From contig NZ_SOCP01000010.1 of NCBI RefSeq assembly GCF_004364325.1, forward strand, positions 62,001-126,000: a DNA stretch of 64,000 nucleotides, read 5' to 3'. Position numbers and translations under genes: made by a program. The notes below the pieces were generated by a model that saw only the letters and a program-made list of their open reading frames with translations, did no database searches and was not told the DNA's origin. The first letter of the stretch is position 1. Every line of letters begins with the position of its first letter. Origin of the DNA: Actinophytocola oryzae. Its GTDB lineage: Bacteria > Actinomycetota > Actinomycetes > Mycobacteriales > Pseudonocardiaceae. Of this stretch, positions 47,831-56,133 are shown one piece after another.

Positions 47831-49087
47831 ATGTTCGTCAGGGCAACCATTCTCGCGCTCGCCGCCGCGCTCACTCCTGCCGTGGCCGGGGCGACCCCCG
47901 CCTGCGCACACCTTCTGGTGCCGTTGGCGGCACATCAGGAGGTGTCCTGCCTGACCGAGCTGACCACCGCGGGCACGGTCGCATCGGGACACACGGTCAC
48001 CGCCGACTGGACCGGGCTCACCCAGGCGAGCCTGCCGCAACCCAGTGGTGTGCCTGGCATCCAGATCGACGGCTACTTCCCGGACACGTCGACCACGAAC
48101 ACGAACCACGGCTGGAACCACGACGCCCAGTTCGTCCTGCGCCTTCCCGACCACTGGAACGGCGGCCTCGTCGTGTCCGGTTCCCCCGGCAACCGGCGCC
48201 AGTACGCGAACGACCGAGCCGTCGCGGACTTCGTGCTGTCACAGGGCTATGCCTTCGCGGCCACCGACAAAGGCAACGCCGGCCCCACCTTCTACCGGGA
48301 CGGCCGCCACCCCGGTGACGCCGTCGCGGAGTGGAACCACCGGCTGACCCAGCTGACCGTCGCGGCGAAAACCGTGGTGGCACAACGCTACGGCCGCCTT
48401 CCGATGCACACGGTCGCGGCAGGCATCTCGAACGGCGGCTATCTGGTGCGCTGGCAGCTGGAGAACCGTCCGTGGCTGTACGACGGCGGTGTGGACTGGG
48501 AAGGCACGCTGTGGCGCACGAACGGCCCCAACCTGTTCACGTTCCTCCCGACAGCGCTGCGTGACTACCCCGCCTACGCCGCGGGCGACGAGCAGGCACA
48601 CCAACGCATGCTGGCCGCCGGCTTCGCGCCGGGCTCGGAGTTCCTGTGGCCCTACCACGACCAGGTGTACTGGGACGCGACCCAGCGTACGTACCGGGAG
48701 GAGTTCGACCCGGGGTACGACGGCGACCTCGACGCGGGAATCCCCTACTGCGCAAGCGGAACACCGAACTGCGACGCCGACTACGACTACGGCACCCGCC
48801 CCCGGGAGGTGAAACGGGCGGTGAGCGGGATCGGACTGACGGGCCGCATCGGCAGACCGCTGATCACGTTGCAGGGCACCCTGGACACATTGCTCCCCAT
48901 CAGCCGCAGTGGTGACGCGTACGCGGCGATGGTCGACGCGAGCGGCAGGTCGTACCTGCACCGCTACCACCGCATCGTGAACGGCAACCACACGGACGGC
49001 CTGGTGGACGTCTACCCGGACCGCCTGGTGCCGCTCGCGCCGGAGTTCCAGAAGGCGGTCACCGAGCTGGCACGGTGGACGGCCTGA
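47831..49087 (+). CDS. Secreted alpha/beta-hydrolase, tannase/3-hydroxybutyrate-oligomer-hydrolase-like
   Basis: The 418-residue protein has a signal peptide (MFVRATILALAAALTPAVAGA) and an alpha/beta-hydrolase domain with HWNGGLVVSGSPGNR, the nucleophile elbow AAGISNGGY near residue 198-206, and the catalytic Asp/His areas QGTLDTLLP and NGNHTDG near the end. The layout resembles tannase/feruloyl-esterase or 3HB-oligomer-hydrolase proteins. Its divergent partner is a PHB-depolymerase-type esterase, so an oligomer-cleaving role would fit well. The family choice is tentative. The 3' end overlaps the MFS gene by 29 bp (convergent). Confidence 0.7.
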   Translation: MFVRATILALAAALTPAVAGATPACAHLLVPLAAHQEVSCLTELTTAGTVASGHTVTADWTGLTQASLPQPSGVPGIQIDGYFPDTSTTNTNHGWNHDAQFVLRLPDHWNGGLVVSGSPGNRRQYANDRAVADFVLSQGYAFAATDKGNAGPTFYRDGRHPGDAVAEWNHRLTQLTVAAKTVVAQRYGRLPMHTVAAGISNGGYLVRWQLENRPWLYDGGVDWEGTLWRTNGPNLFTFLPTALRDYPAYAAGDEQAHQRMLAAGFAPGSEFLWPYHDQVYWDATQRTYREEFDPGYDGDLDAGIPYCASGTPNCDADYDYGTRPREVKRAVSGIGLTGRIGRPLITLQGTLDTLLPISRSGDAYAAMVDASGRSYLHRYHRIVNGNHTDGLVDVYPDRLVPLAPEFQKAVTELARWTA

Positions 49088-50222
49088 CCACCTCGTCCGG
49101 CAGTCCTCTCCCGAAGGCCTGAAGCCCGAACGCCCCAACGGAAGCGCACAGGGCGACGACCACCCACGGCGCCCAGACCCCGAGATCGAACAACGCGACC
49201 ACGGCCGGCGCGAGCACGCCTGCCACGGTGAACGCGTACTGGAACGCGGCGAGGTGCCTGCCCCGCGTCGCGGCAGGCGCGAGCGCGACGGCCAACGCGT
49301 TGACCCGAGAACCGAACAACACCCCGCTGACCGCCACCACGAGAGCGGATCCGAGCAGCCAGGCAGGCCGCCACCCGAGGGGCACGGCGGTCGCGGCAAG
49401 GCACAACCCGCACCACGCAACGAGGAACACCGCCGCGACGGCAAGGGCGGTGGTGCGTGCGAACCGTTGCGTGAGCCGCACGGCCAGCGTCCCACATGTG
49501 CTCGTGACGACCGTGTTCAGCGCGAGGATCACCCCAGGCAGCCACGAGGGTGCGCCGAGTCCCAACACGAAGACCGGGATGCCGACGAGAAAGAAGTCGA
49601 GCCCGACCGCGACCAGCCCGGTGAGAAGGACGAGCCTCAGGAACTGCCCGGACACCCGACCGCCGCGGTCGGCCTCGACGACCGCGTGCGGAGCACGCAC
49701 GAACACCGCCAGGATCACGGCGCAGACCACGAAACTGACCACGTTGACAAGGGGCGCGACACGCAGTGCCCCCACGGACAGCAACCACGCGGCGAGCAAC
49801 CCGCCGAGCCCGAAACAGGCCGACCGCACCATGGCGACCACGGCGAACGGACGGTCCTTGGGCCGGTCCCCGACGACGTCGGAAAGCAGTGCGAACAAGG
49901 AACTGTAGAAGAGCTGCTGCCCGGCGGCGAGCAGGCACACGGTGAGGGCGAGCCCACCCGCGCCGCCAGCACCGACGAACCCGAGCGCCCCGCAGGCCTG
50001 CAGGACCTGCGAGGCGATCACCACCGGCCGGGGACCGACCCGGTCGACGAGCCGCCCGGCGAGTGGCGGCACGAGCAGCCCGACCAGCGTCCCCACGGTG
50101 ACGGTCACCCCGGCCGCCGCGAGCGGCAGCCCGACGACCCGCGTCGCATAGACGATGGTCATGGGCAGGAACAACCCGGACCCGACGTTGTCGATGCCGA
50201 GCGCCACCAACAGGAAGACCAT
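49059..50222 (-). CDS. MFS transporter
   Basis: The 387-residue protein has about twelve hydrophobic segments and the MFS motif in the loop between segments 2 and 3, GRLVDRVGPRPVV (variant of G-x3-D-R-x-G-R-R). Such proteins export small molecules with proton antiport or take up metabolites. ATG 50222 was used; the first helix starts at once. It lies 37 bp or more after a possible small ORF behind a PucR-type regulator. Substrate not evident. Confidence 0.8.
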   Translation of the reverse strand: MVFLLVALGIDNVGSGLFLPMTIVYATRVVGLPLAAAGVTVTVGTLVGLLVPPLAGRLVDRVGPRPVVIASQVLQACGALGFVGAGGAGGLALTVCLLAAGQQLFYSSLFALLSDVVGDRPKDRPFAVVAMVRSACFGLGGLLAAWLLSVGALRVAPLVNVVSFVVCAVILAVFVRAPHAVVEADRGGRVSGQFLRLVLLTGLVAVGLDFFLVGIPVFVLGLGAPSWLPGVILALNTVVTSTCGTLAVRLTQRFARTTALAVAAVFLVAWCGLCLAATAVPLGWRPAWLLGSALVVAVSGVLFGSRVNALAVALAPAATRGRHLAAFQYAFTVAGVLAPAVVALFDLGVWAPWVVVALCASVGAFGLQAFGRGLPDEVVRPSTVPAR

Positions 50223-50260
50223 GTCGCGACTGTGTCATCGGTCGCCGTTCCGCGTGCGAG

Positions 50261-50473
50261 CTACCCGAATCGTCCGCTGGCGGCTGACCTGCCGGGGGAC
50301 GCCATGTTCGTGGCGTTGCCCCGGATCGTCGAACCCCCCGAGGGCACGATGGACACGACACGCACCGCCTCGCCGGTCTGGACGGTGCTCGGCGTCGGCG
50401 CCGACCGGGGGAGGCCGCCGGCGCTGCTCGCGTCCCCGATGGTTGTCGCGGCACCCCGGGCCTGACCGGCCAC
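50261..50473 (-). CDS. Possible small protein between regulator and MFS genes
   Basis: A 70-codon frame starts with GTG 50473 directly after the regulator stop (TGAGTG) and ends 38 bp before the MFS start. It is rich in Gly, Ser, Thr and Ala (for example IVPSGGSTIRGNAT) and has GC-rich third positions. A plus-strand frame at 50304-50465 looks no less codon-like, so this may be chance. No domain was recognised. Confidence 0.25.
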   Translation of the reverse strand: MAGQARGAATTIGDASSAGGLPRSAPTPSTVQTGEAVRVVSIVPSGGSTIRGNATNMASPGRSAASGRFG

Positions 50474-52456
50474 TCAGCGGAGCTGGTGCAGGCGCAGGGC
50501 GATCTGGATCTCGAGCGCGCGGGCCGGGGACTGCCAGTCGTCGCCGAGCAGGGAGGCGATGCGGTCCAGGCGTTGGACGACCGTGTTGACGTGGACGTGC
50601 AGCACGTCCTTCGCGCGGGTCAGGTTCGTGCCGCACTCGAAGTACGCGCGGAGGGTGGCCACCAGGTCGGTACCGCGGCGGTCGTCGTAGTCGAGGACCG
50701 GCCCGAGCGTCGCGTGTACGTAGCCGGGCAGGTCGGTGCGGTCGCCGATCAGCTGGCCGACGAAACCCAGCTCGGACAGCGCCGCGCCGTGGCCCGTTCG
50801 CCCCAGGGCCAGCAGCGACCGGACACAGCGGCGGGCCTCGTCGAACGCGGCGGCCAGTGCGTCGGGACCGGCCGCGGGACCGGACGCGCCGACCGTCACC
50901 GGGGCATCGACCGCCGACGTCAGCACAGCCGCCAGCCGTGGGGCCAGCTCGACCGGATCACTGTCCAGGGCCAGCAGCACCACCTGTTCGGCGTGCAGGC
51001 CCACGAGGGTGGCGTGCCGCCCGCAGGCCATGGCCAACCGCCTGCGAGGGACGCCGTCGACGTGCGCGATGAGCACGGCATGCGGTGCGGCGAGGTCGAT
51101 GCCCAGACGCCTGCCCCGGGCGAGCAGGGCCGCCGGGTTGCGTTGGGGATCGGTGAGGAGGTCGGTGAGCAGCTCGCCTCTGACCTCGTCCTCCGCCTTC
51201 GCCACGGAACGGCGGAGCAGCAGCAACAGTGCCGCGACCACGCTGGCCCGCTCGAACAGCCTGCGGTCGCCCTCGTCGAGGGAGGGTCGGCCGGTCAGGA
51301 CGAGGCTGCCGAGCACCTCTGGCCCGGCGAGCACCGCGCACACCCAGTGGTCGCCGACCCGCACCGCCCGGCCGGCCGCCCGCGACGCCGCGACGGCCTC
51401 CTCCGGCCACGCCACGGCCGTCCCCAGCGCCCCGGCGAACCCGGAACGCGTTGCCGCACTGCTGGTTCCCACCACGACGCCGGCTGCCGCGAGGTCGGTG
51501 GCACCACGTCGACCGGCCCGCAGCGGACCGGTCGCCGGGTCCGTGTCGGCAGGCGCGTCGGGGAACTGCCGTACCTGGGCCAGTTCCTCGCCCGTGGCGT
51601 CGAAGAAGACGATGCCGCCCGCCAGGACCGCGGCCACCTCGGCGGCGACCTCCGCCACCTCGCCGCCGCGCAGGACCAGGTCCATCAGCCGGTCGTGCGC
51701 GTCCTCCGCGCGGTACATCGCGGCGTTGTTCGCCGTGATGGTCTCGTTGGCGCGGCGGGTTTCCTCCAACAGCTGCGCGTTGTCGATCGCCACCGCCGCG
51801 TGGTCGGCCATGGACGACAGCAGGGCCACCTCTTCCGCGGTGAACTCCCTGCGCTGCCGGTCCGCCGCGAACAGGACACCGATCACCTTGCTGCCCAACA
51901 TGAGCGGCACGCCGAGGATGCCCACCATGCGTTCCGCCGACACCGCGTCGTCGATGCCCGCCGTGTGGGCGAAGCGCGGGTCGGTCAGGTAGTCCGCACT
52001 GGCGTACGGGTGGGCGGTCTGTGCCACCAGACCGCCGAGACCCTCGCCGTGGCCGATCCGCAGCCTCGGGAGCAGCGACGACACCGAACCGTCCGTCACC
52101 CGCATGTACGTCGTGCCCGCCGCCTCGTCGTTCAGGCTCAGGTAGGACAGGTCGGCACGCAGCAGCATGCGTGCCCGGTGGACGATCGAGCGCAGGACCG
52201 CGTCCAGGTCACGCAGTTTCGACAGGTCGCTGGCCGTGTCGAACAGCGCCCGCAGCTCCGCCTCCCTGCGGCGGTGTTCGGTCAGTGTGTGGCGGATCCG
52301 CAGCGCGACCTCGGTCGCCCGCGCCAGCTCGGCGCGTTCCGCGTCGGACAGGTCCGCCACCGGCACGTGCGCCAGCTGCTCGCTGCTCGCGTCCGCGGCG
52401 AGCAGGTCAAGCAGCCTGCGCACGGCGTTGGTCACGGCCACGTCCACGCTGGTCAT
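50474..52456 (-). CDS. GAF-domain regulator with PucR-type HTH
   Basis: The 660-residue protein has a GAF domain (about residues 70-215: LFDTASDLSKLRDLDAVLRSIVHRARMLL, GHGEGLGGLVA, MVGILGVPLMLGSKVIGVLFAADR), a central PucR-like region, and a C-terminal PucR HTH_30 domain (TLRAYFECGTNLTRAKDVLHVHVNTVVQRLDRIASLLG, about 600-640). This is the CdaR/PucR layout, where small ligands tune transcription of a catabolic or transport gene. ATG 52456 overlaps the MFS symporter gene upstream by 4 bp, so both form one operon; it may control uptake of a carboxylate. Confidence 0.83.
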   Translation of the reverse strand: MTSVDVAVTNAVRRLLDLLAADASSEQLAHVPVADLSDAERAELARATEVALRIRHTLTEHRRREAELRALFDTASDLSKLRDLDAVLRSIVHRARMLLRADLSYLSLNDEAAGTTYMRVTDGSVSSLLPRLRIGHGEGLGGLVAQTAHPYASADYLTDPRFAHTAGIDDAVSAERMVGILGVPLMLGSKVIGVLFAADRQRREFTAEEVALLSSMADHAAVAIDNAQLLEETRRANETITANNAAMYRAEDAHDRLMDLVLRGGEVAEVAAEVAAVLAGGIVFFDATGEELAQVRQFPDAPADTDPATGPLRAGRRGATDLAAAGVVVGTSSAATRSGFAGALGTAVAWPEEAVAASRAAGRAVRVGDHWVCAVLAGPEVLGSLVLTGRPSLDEGDRRLFERASVVAALLLLLRRSVAKAEDEVRGELLTDLLTDPQRNPAALLARGRRLGIDLAAPHAVLIAHVDGVPRRRLAMACGRHATLVGLHAEQVVLLALDSDPVELAPRLAAVLTSAVDAPVTVGASGPAAGPDALAAAFDEARRCVRSLLALGRTGHGAALSELGFVGQLIGDRTDLPGYVHATLGPVLDYDDRRGTDLVATLRAYFECGTNLTRAKDVLHVHVNTVVQRLDRIASLLGDDWQSPARALEIQIALRLHQLR

Positions 52457-53781
52457 GGTGTCACTTGGAGGACCTCGGCGGGAGCGGGCTCGGCCTGCTC
52501 CAGTGACGTGCCCCTCGTCTCCCGTGCCGCGAGCAACGCGATCACCGTCAGGGCGCACATGGCGACCACGTACAGCGAGACCGGCACCGTCGAGTCCCAC
52601 GCGTCGAGCAGCGCCACCGCGATCAGCGGGGCCACCGCCCCGGCCAGGATCGACGCCAGCTGGTAGCCCACCGACGCGCCCGAGTACCGCACCCGCGTGC
52701 CGAACAGCTCGGAGAAGAACGCCGCCTGCGGCCCGTACATCGCGCCGTGGAGCACCAGGCCGATGGTTGTGGCCAGCGCGATCACGCCGAACGACCGCGT
52801 GTCGAGGAGCGCGAAGAACACGAACGACCACACGGCCATGCCGACCGCGCCGAACAGGTACACCGCCCGGCGGCCCACGTGGTCGGACAGCAGGCCCCAC
52901 AGCGGGATCGTCAGGAAGTGGACGGCCGAGCCGATCAGCACCGCGTTCAGGCCGACGGACTTCGACAGCCCGAGCGACTCGGTCACGTACACCAGGATGA
53001 ACGCGGTGATCACGTAGTACGACACGTTCTCGCCCATCCGCGCGCCTATCGCGATCAGGACCTGGCGCCGGCTGCGCCGGAACACGTCCACGATCGGCGC
53101 CTTCTCGACGGCGGGCGCCTTCCGCCGCGCGGCCAGGAACACCGGCGACTCCGCCACCGCGAGCCGGATCCACAGGCCGACCACGACCAGCACCGCGGAC
53201 AGCAGGAACGGGATCCGCCAGCCCCACGACAGGAACGCCTCGTCGGACTGCACGGCCGCGAGCACCGCCAGCACCGCCGTGGCCAGCAGGTTCCCCCCAG
53301 GCGCGCCGCACTGCGGCCACGAGGCCCAGAACCCCCGCCGGTCCGCCGACCCGTGCTCGGACACGATGAGCACCGCGCCGCCCCACTCGCCGCCGAGCGC
53401 GAAGCCCTGGACCAGGCGCAGCAGCGTGAGCAGCAGCGGTGCGGCGACGCCGACGGTCGCGTACGTGGGCAGCAGGCCCATCGCGAACGTGGCCCCTCCC
53501 ATCATCAGCAGGCTGACGACCAGCAGCTTCTTGCGGCCGATCCGGTCGCCGAAGTGGCCGAACACCAAACCGCCGACGGGCCGGGCCAGGAAGCCGATGG
53601 CGTACGTCGTGAACGCGAGCAGCGTGCCGGTCAGCGGGTCCGCCGTCGGGAAGAACAGCTTGTTGAACACCAGTGCGGCGGCGGAGGAGTAGAGGAAGAA
53701 GTCGTACCACTCGACGGTCGTGCCGATGAGGCTCGCGGACACGACGCGGGTCGGGGAACTGTGAGCAGGGCCACTGTGCAT
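52453..53781 (-). CDS. MFS transporter, metabolite:proton symporter type
   Basis: The 442-residue protein has twelve membrane segments, with the typical MHS-family start GTTVEWYDFFLYSSAAALVF, the motif GHFGDRIGRKKLLV (residues 78-91) and RLVQGFALGGEWGGAVL. Relatives such as ShiA, KgtP and ProP import shikimate, 2-oxoglutarate or proline/betaine with protons. ATG 53781 is used. The regulator gene downstream overlaps by 4 bp, which suggests ligand-responsive control of transport. The solute cannot be told. Confidence 0.85.
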   Translation of the reverse strand: MHSGPAHSSPTRVVSASLIGTTVEWYDFFLYSSAAALVFNKLFFPTADPLTGTLLAFTTYAIGFLARPVGGLVFGHFGDRIGRKKLLVVSLLMMGGATFAMGLLPTYATVGVAAPLLLTLLRLVQGFALGGEWGGAVLIVSEHGSADRRGFWASWPQCGAPGGNLLATAVLAVLAAVQSDEAFLSWGWRIPFLLSAVLVVVGLWIRLAVAESPVFLAARRKAPAVEKAPIVDVFRRSRRQVLIAIGARMGENVSYYVITAFILVYVTESLGLSKSVGLNAVLIGSAVHFLTIPLWGLLSDHVGRRAVYLFGAVGMAVWSFVFFALLDTRSFGVIALATTIGLVLHGAMYGPQAAFFSELFGTRVRYSGASVGYQLASILAGAVAPLIAVALLDAWDSTVPVSLYVVAMCALTVIALLAARETRGTSLEQAEPAPAEVLQVTP

Positions 53782-53870
53782 GTCACTAGACGTTAGGTAG
53801 CGAACACGGTCCGAACCATGTGTGAACCGGACATATCACGGTGGCGCGCAGTGTGAGCGCCGGCCACTGG

Positions 53871-53900
53871 TGGTCACGTCCCGCGAGTTCTGGCTAGTGT
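53871..53900 (+). promoter_or_regulatory. Possible promoter of the TFIIB-type zinc-finger gene
   Basis: TGGTCA (53871-53876), an 18-bp spacer and TAGTGT (53895-53900) precede GTG 53908 by 7 nt. No ribosome site is present, so a leaderless mRNA is likely. Confidence 0.4.
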
Positions 53901-53907
53901 TGTATGT

Positions 53908-54255
53908 GTGATTTGCCCGAAGTGTCAGAACACGTTGCGCACGGTGGATCGCCAAGGCATCCACATCGACCAGTGCGAAGGCTGCCGCGGGATCTTCCTC
54001 GACCGCGGCGAGCTGGAGTCCATCCTGCAGGCGGAGCAGCGGTACGCCTCCTCGGCGCCGCCGCCGTACCAGGGCGACGCGTACCGGGGTGCCCCGCCGC
54101 CACAGGTCGGCCACTACGGCGACTCGCCCCGCGGCTACCGGGACTCGCCCCGCGGTTACCAGGGCGGCGGCTACCGCGACTCGCCCCGCGGCTACGGCCA
54201 CGGTGGGCACCACGGCCACCGGCGCAAGAGCTTCCTCGAGGGACTGTTCGACTGA
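53908..54255 (+). CDS. TFIIB-type zinc-finger protein with DSPRGY repeats
   Basis: The 115-residue protein starts MICPKCQNTLRTV with a zf-TFIIB domain (Cys3, Cys6, Cys23, Cys26; DQCEGCRGIFLDRGELE, residues 1-42). The rest is low-complexity: three copies of DSPRGY and a GHGGHHGHRRKSFLEGLFD ending. zf-TFIIB proteins are small, of unknown job, with a common F-L-(D/E)-x-L-F-(D/E) C-terminus. GTG 53908 is used with a likely leaderless mRNA. The next gene starts 25 bp later and also begins with a Cys-x2-Cys motif. Confidence 0.8.
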   Translation: MICPKCQNTLRTVDRQGIHIDQCEGCRGIFLDRGELESILQAEQRYASSAPPPYQGDAYRGAPPPQVGHYGDSPRGYRDSPRGYQGGGYRDSPRGYGHGGHHGHRRKSFLEGLFD

Positions 54256-54280
54256 GCGGGACGACGATAGCTTCGCGCCC

Positions 54281-54955
54281 GTGAACCCGATGATCTGCGC
54301 GGGTTGCGGGCGCTGGACCGACGAACCGGCCGTCACGGCCGACGGCGCCGGCACGGTCCTGGTGTGTGCCGCGTGCGGCCACCGGGAACCGTTCCGGCGC
54401 CTTCCGCTGTTCGCGGTGACCGGGCCGAGCGGGACGGGCAAGTCGACGGTCGGGCGCGTCCTGGTGGACCGCCTCGCCGACCGGTGTGTCGTGGTCGAGC
54501 AGGACCTGCTGTGGGTCGGCGCGCTGCGTGACCCGAGTGGCGACTCGGCGGCGTTCCGCAGGACCTGGCTGCGGCTCGCGGCGAGCATCCAGCAGTCGGG
54601 CAGACCCGTCGTGCTGTGCGGGACGGTAGCGCCGCCGCAGTTCGAGAACTGGCCGGAGCGCGTCCTGTTCGACCCGATCCACTACCTGGCCCTGACCTGC
54701 GACGACGCCGTACTTCGCAAACGTTTGCGAGACCGGCCGGCCTGGCGTGGCTGGGACGACGCACGCATCGACGAGATGCTCCGGTTCGCCGAGTGGGTCC
54801 GCACCGCACGCACCGACCCGCCGATGACCCTCCTCGACACGACGACCAGCTCGGTCGACGCAACGGCCGACGTGGTCGAGGCGTGGGTCCGCGAACGGCT
54901 AGGGCCGCGTGATGACCGACAGGTCGACCCCGAACGGGTCGACGAACGTCGCTGA
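54281..54955 (+). CDS. P-loop nucleotide kinase-like protein with N-terminal zinc ribbon
   Basis: The 224-residue protein begins with a zinc ribbon (CAGCGRW and CAACGH, residues 6-35), then a kinase-like P-loop TGPSGTGKSTVGR (about 47-59), an acidic VVVEQDLLWVG and an LRKRLRDRPAWRGWDDARI lid-like region. It looks like a small-molecule or nucleoside kinase (AAA_18/33 type). GTG 54281 or ATG 54290 may be the start; the Cys motif follows both. The 3' end overlaps the convergent VOC gene by 57 bp. The substrate is unknown. Confidence 0.7.
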   Translation: MNPMICAGCGRWTDEPAVTADGAGTVLVCAACGHREPFRRLPLFAVTGPSGTGKSTVGRVLVDRLADRCVVVEQDLLWVGALRDPSGDSAAFRRTWLRLAASIQQSGRPVVLCGTVAPPQFENWPERVLFDPIHYLALTCDDAVLRKRLRDRPAWRGWDDARIDEMLRFAEWVRTARTDPPMTLLDTTTSSVDATADVVEAWVRERLGPRDDRQVDPERVDERR

Positions 54956-55612
54956 CCTGCCGTAGGGCGTGTCCTCCGGGACCACGGACGCACCCGCGCT
55001 GGCGAGTGTCGCGTCCGTGTCCGCGACCTCGAACACCGTGTGCCACGCCGACGGGGCGCCCGGCAGGCCCATGATGCCGCCGACCTCGTGCCCGTCCGGC
55101 CGTCGCAGGAACGTGAAGTCGAAGTCGACGTCCGGGTTGCCGTCGAGGGTGAAGCCGAAGACGGTGACGTAGAACTCCCGCGCCGGACCGGGCGATCCGG
55201 TGACGAGGTCGTTGCGCACCAGCGTGTCCGGCTCGTTCACCAGCCCGCAGCCGGGGAACGTACCCGCCTGCCACAGCCCGACGGTCGCGCCGACGCGGTC
55301 GACCACCAGCGCCGCCCGTCCCAGGTCGCCGACGTCGTGCGGCTCCTCGACGACGGACCCGCCCGAGGCGACCACGGCCTTGGCCGTCGTGTCGCAGTCG
55401 TCGGTGGCCAGGTGCACCCGCCAGCCACCCGTGCCGACCCGCATGCCTGCCACCGGGCGGCCACGCAGCAAGCACGTCGTGCCCAGCTCGTTCTCGTCGT
55501 AGGACCAGCCGAACACCGTGCCGTAGAACTCCATTGCCTCGGTCAGGTTCGGTACGTGCAGGTCCAACCACGTGGGCGTTCCTGTCGGCTGGGGTTCGTC
55601 TACCTCGCTCAT
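54899..55612 (-). CDS. VOC (glyoxalase-type) family protein, two modules
   Basis: The 237-residue product has two glyoxalase/bleomycin-resistance modules: WLDLHVPNLTEAMEFYGTVFGW (about 15-36) and NDLVTGSPGPAREFYVTVFGF (about 133-153), the second ending in DPFGVDLSVI. Such proteins bind a metal and small ligands and act as dioxygenases, isomerases or antibiotic binders. ATG 55612 was chosen over ATG 55633, seven codons earlier. Close to CFP32-like proteins (mycobacterial glyoxalase-like). Function unknown. Confidence 0.8.
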   Translation of the reverse strand: MSEVDEPQPTGTPTWLDLHVPNLTEAMEFYGTVFGWSYDENELGTTCLLRGRPVAGMRVGTGGWRVHLATDDCDTTAKAVVASGGSVVEEPHDVGDLGRAALVVDRVGATVGLWQAGTFPGCGLVNEPDTLVRNDLVTGSPGPAREFYVTVFGFTLDGNPDVDFDFTFLRRPDGHEVGGIMGLPGAPSAWHTVFEVADTDATLASAGASVVPEDTPYGRSATFVDPFGVDLSVITRP

Positions 55613-55669
55613 GCCGACCACGGTAAAGCCCATCTAGGTCGGATCATGTCCTACTTGCGACCTGCCTCA

Positions 55670-55716
55670 CGAGTGCAAGCAGTCCGCTTGCAACTGCTAG
55701 CACTCGCGCGTACGGT
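55670..55716 (+). promoter_or_regulatory. Promoter and nested inverted repeats of the XRE-HbhA unit
   Basis: TTGCAA (55688-55693), a 17-bp spacer and TACGGT (55711-55716) form a good promoter. Upstream and over the -35 lie TGCAAGC-AGTCC-GCTTGCA (55674-55692), and an outer pair CGAGTGC (55670-55676) / GCACTCG (55700-55706). They are likely operator sites, perhaps for the XRE protein itself. Confidence 0.6.
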
Positions 55717-55744
55717 CGAAGTTGTCACGAGGAGGTGGCACCCG

Positions 55745-56128
55745 GTGAACGAGAACCCGATCGACAAGGTCGCCGACCTCGGACGGGACATCGGCGAGTA
55801 CATCAAGCAGCAGCGCAACAACGCGAAGATCTCGTTGCGCCAGCTCTCGAAGCTCGCCGGGGTGTCCAACCCCTACCTCAGCCAGATCGAGCGGGGACTG
55901 CGCAAGCCGAGCGCGGAGATCCTGCAGCAGATCGCCAGGGGTCTGCGGATCTCGGCCGAGGCGCTCTACGTACAGGCGGGAATTCTCGACCTGCCGCAGG
56001 GCGGACCGGTGGTGGACGCGGTGCGTGTCGACACGACGCTCACCGAACGTCAGAAGCAGATCCTGCTCGACGTGTACGAGTCCTTCCGCCGCGAGAACGC
56101 CACACAGGAGCCCGAGAACAAGGAGTGA
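55745..56128 (+). CDS. XRE-family helix-turn-helix regulator
   Basis: The 127-residue protein has an XRE HTH (IGEYIKQQRNNAKISLRQLSKLAGVSNPYLSQIERGLRKPSAEILQQIARGL, residues 15-67) and a short C-terminal tail (LTERQKQILLDVYESFRREN). It corresponds to mycobacterial Rv0474, which lies before hbhA. GTG 55745 has GAGGAGG about 8 nt upstream. The gene is followed 5 bp later by the HbhA-like gene, so it probably regulates the pair. Confidence 0.85.
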   Translation: MNENPIDKVADLGRDIGEYIKQQRNNAKISLRQLSKLAGVSNPYLSQIERGLRKPSAEILQQIARGLRISAEALYVQAGILDLPQGGPVVDAVRVDTTLTERQKQILLDVYESFRRENATQEPENKE

Positions 56129-56133
56129 ACGAC

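Noticed and set aside
50304-50465. Plus-strand 53-codon frame (MFVALPRIVEPP...) in the gap before the regulator gene
   Set aside because: It lies antisense to an equally plausible minus frame, has no family match and would sit alone between two minus-strand genes.
54113-54215. Short DNA repeats that might be a CRISPR array
   Set aside because: They are in-frame codons for DSPRGY within a protein, with no spacers of equal length and no cas genes.
55670-55706. CIRCE element (HrcA site), because of CTAGCACTCG
   Set aside because: The opposite half CGAGTGC is too far away (23-bp spacer rather than 9) and no heat-shock gene follows.
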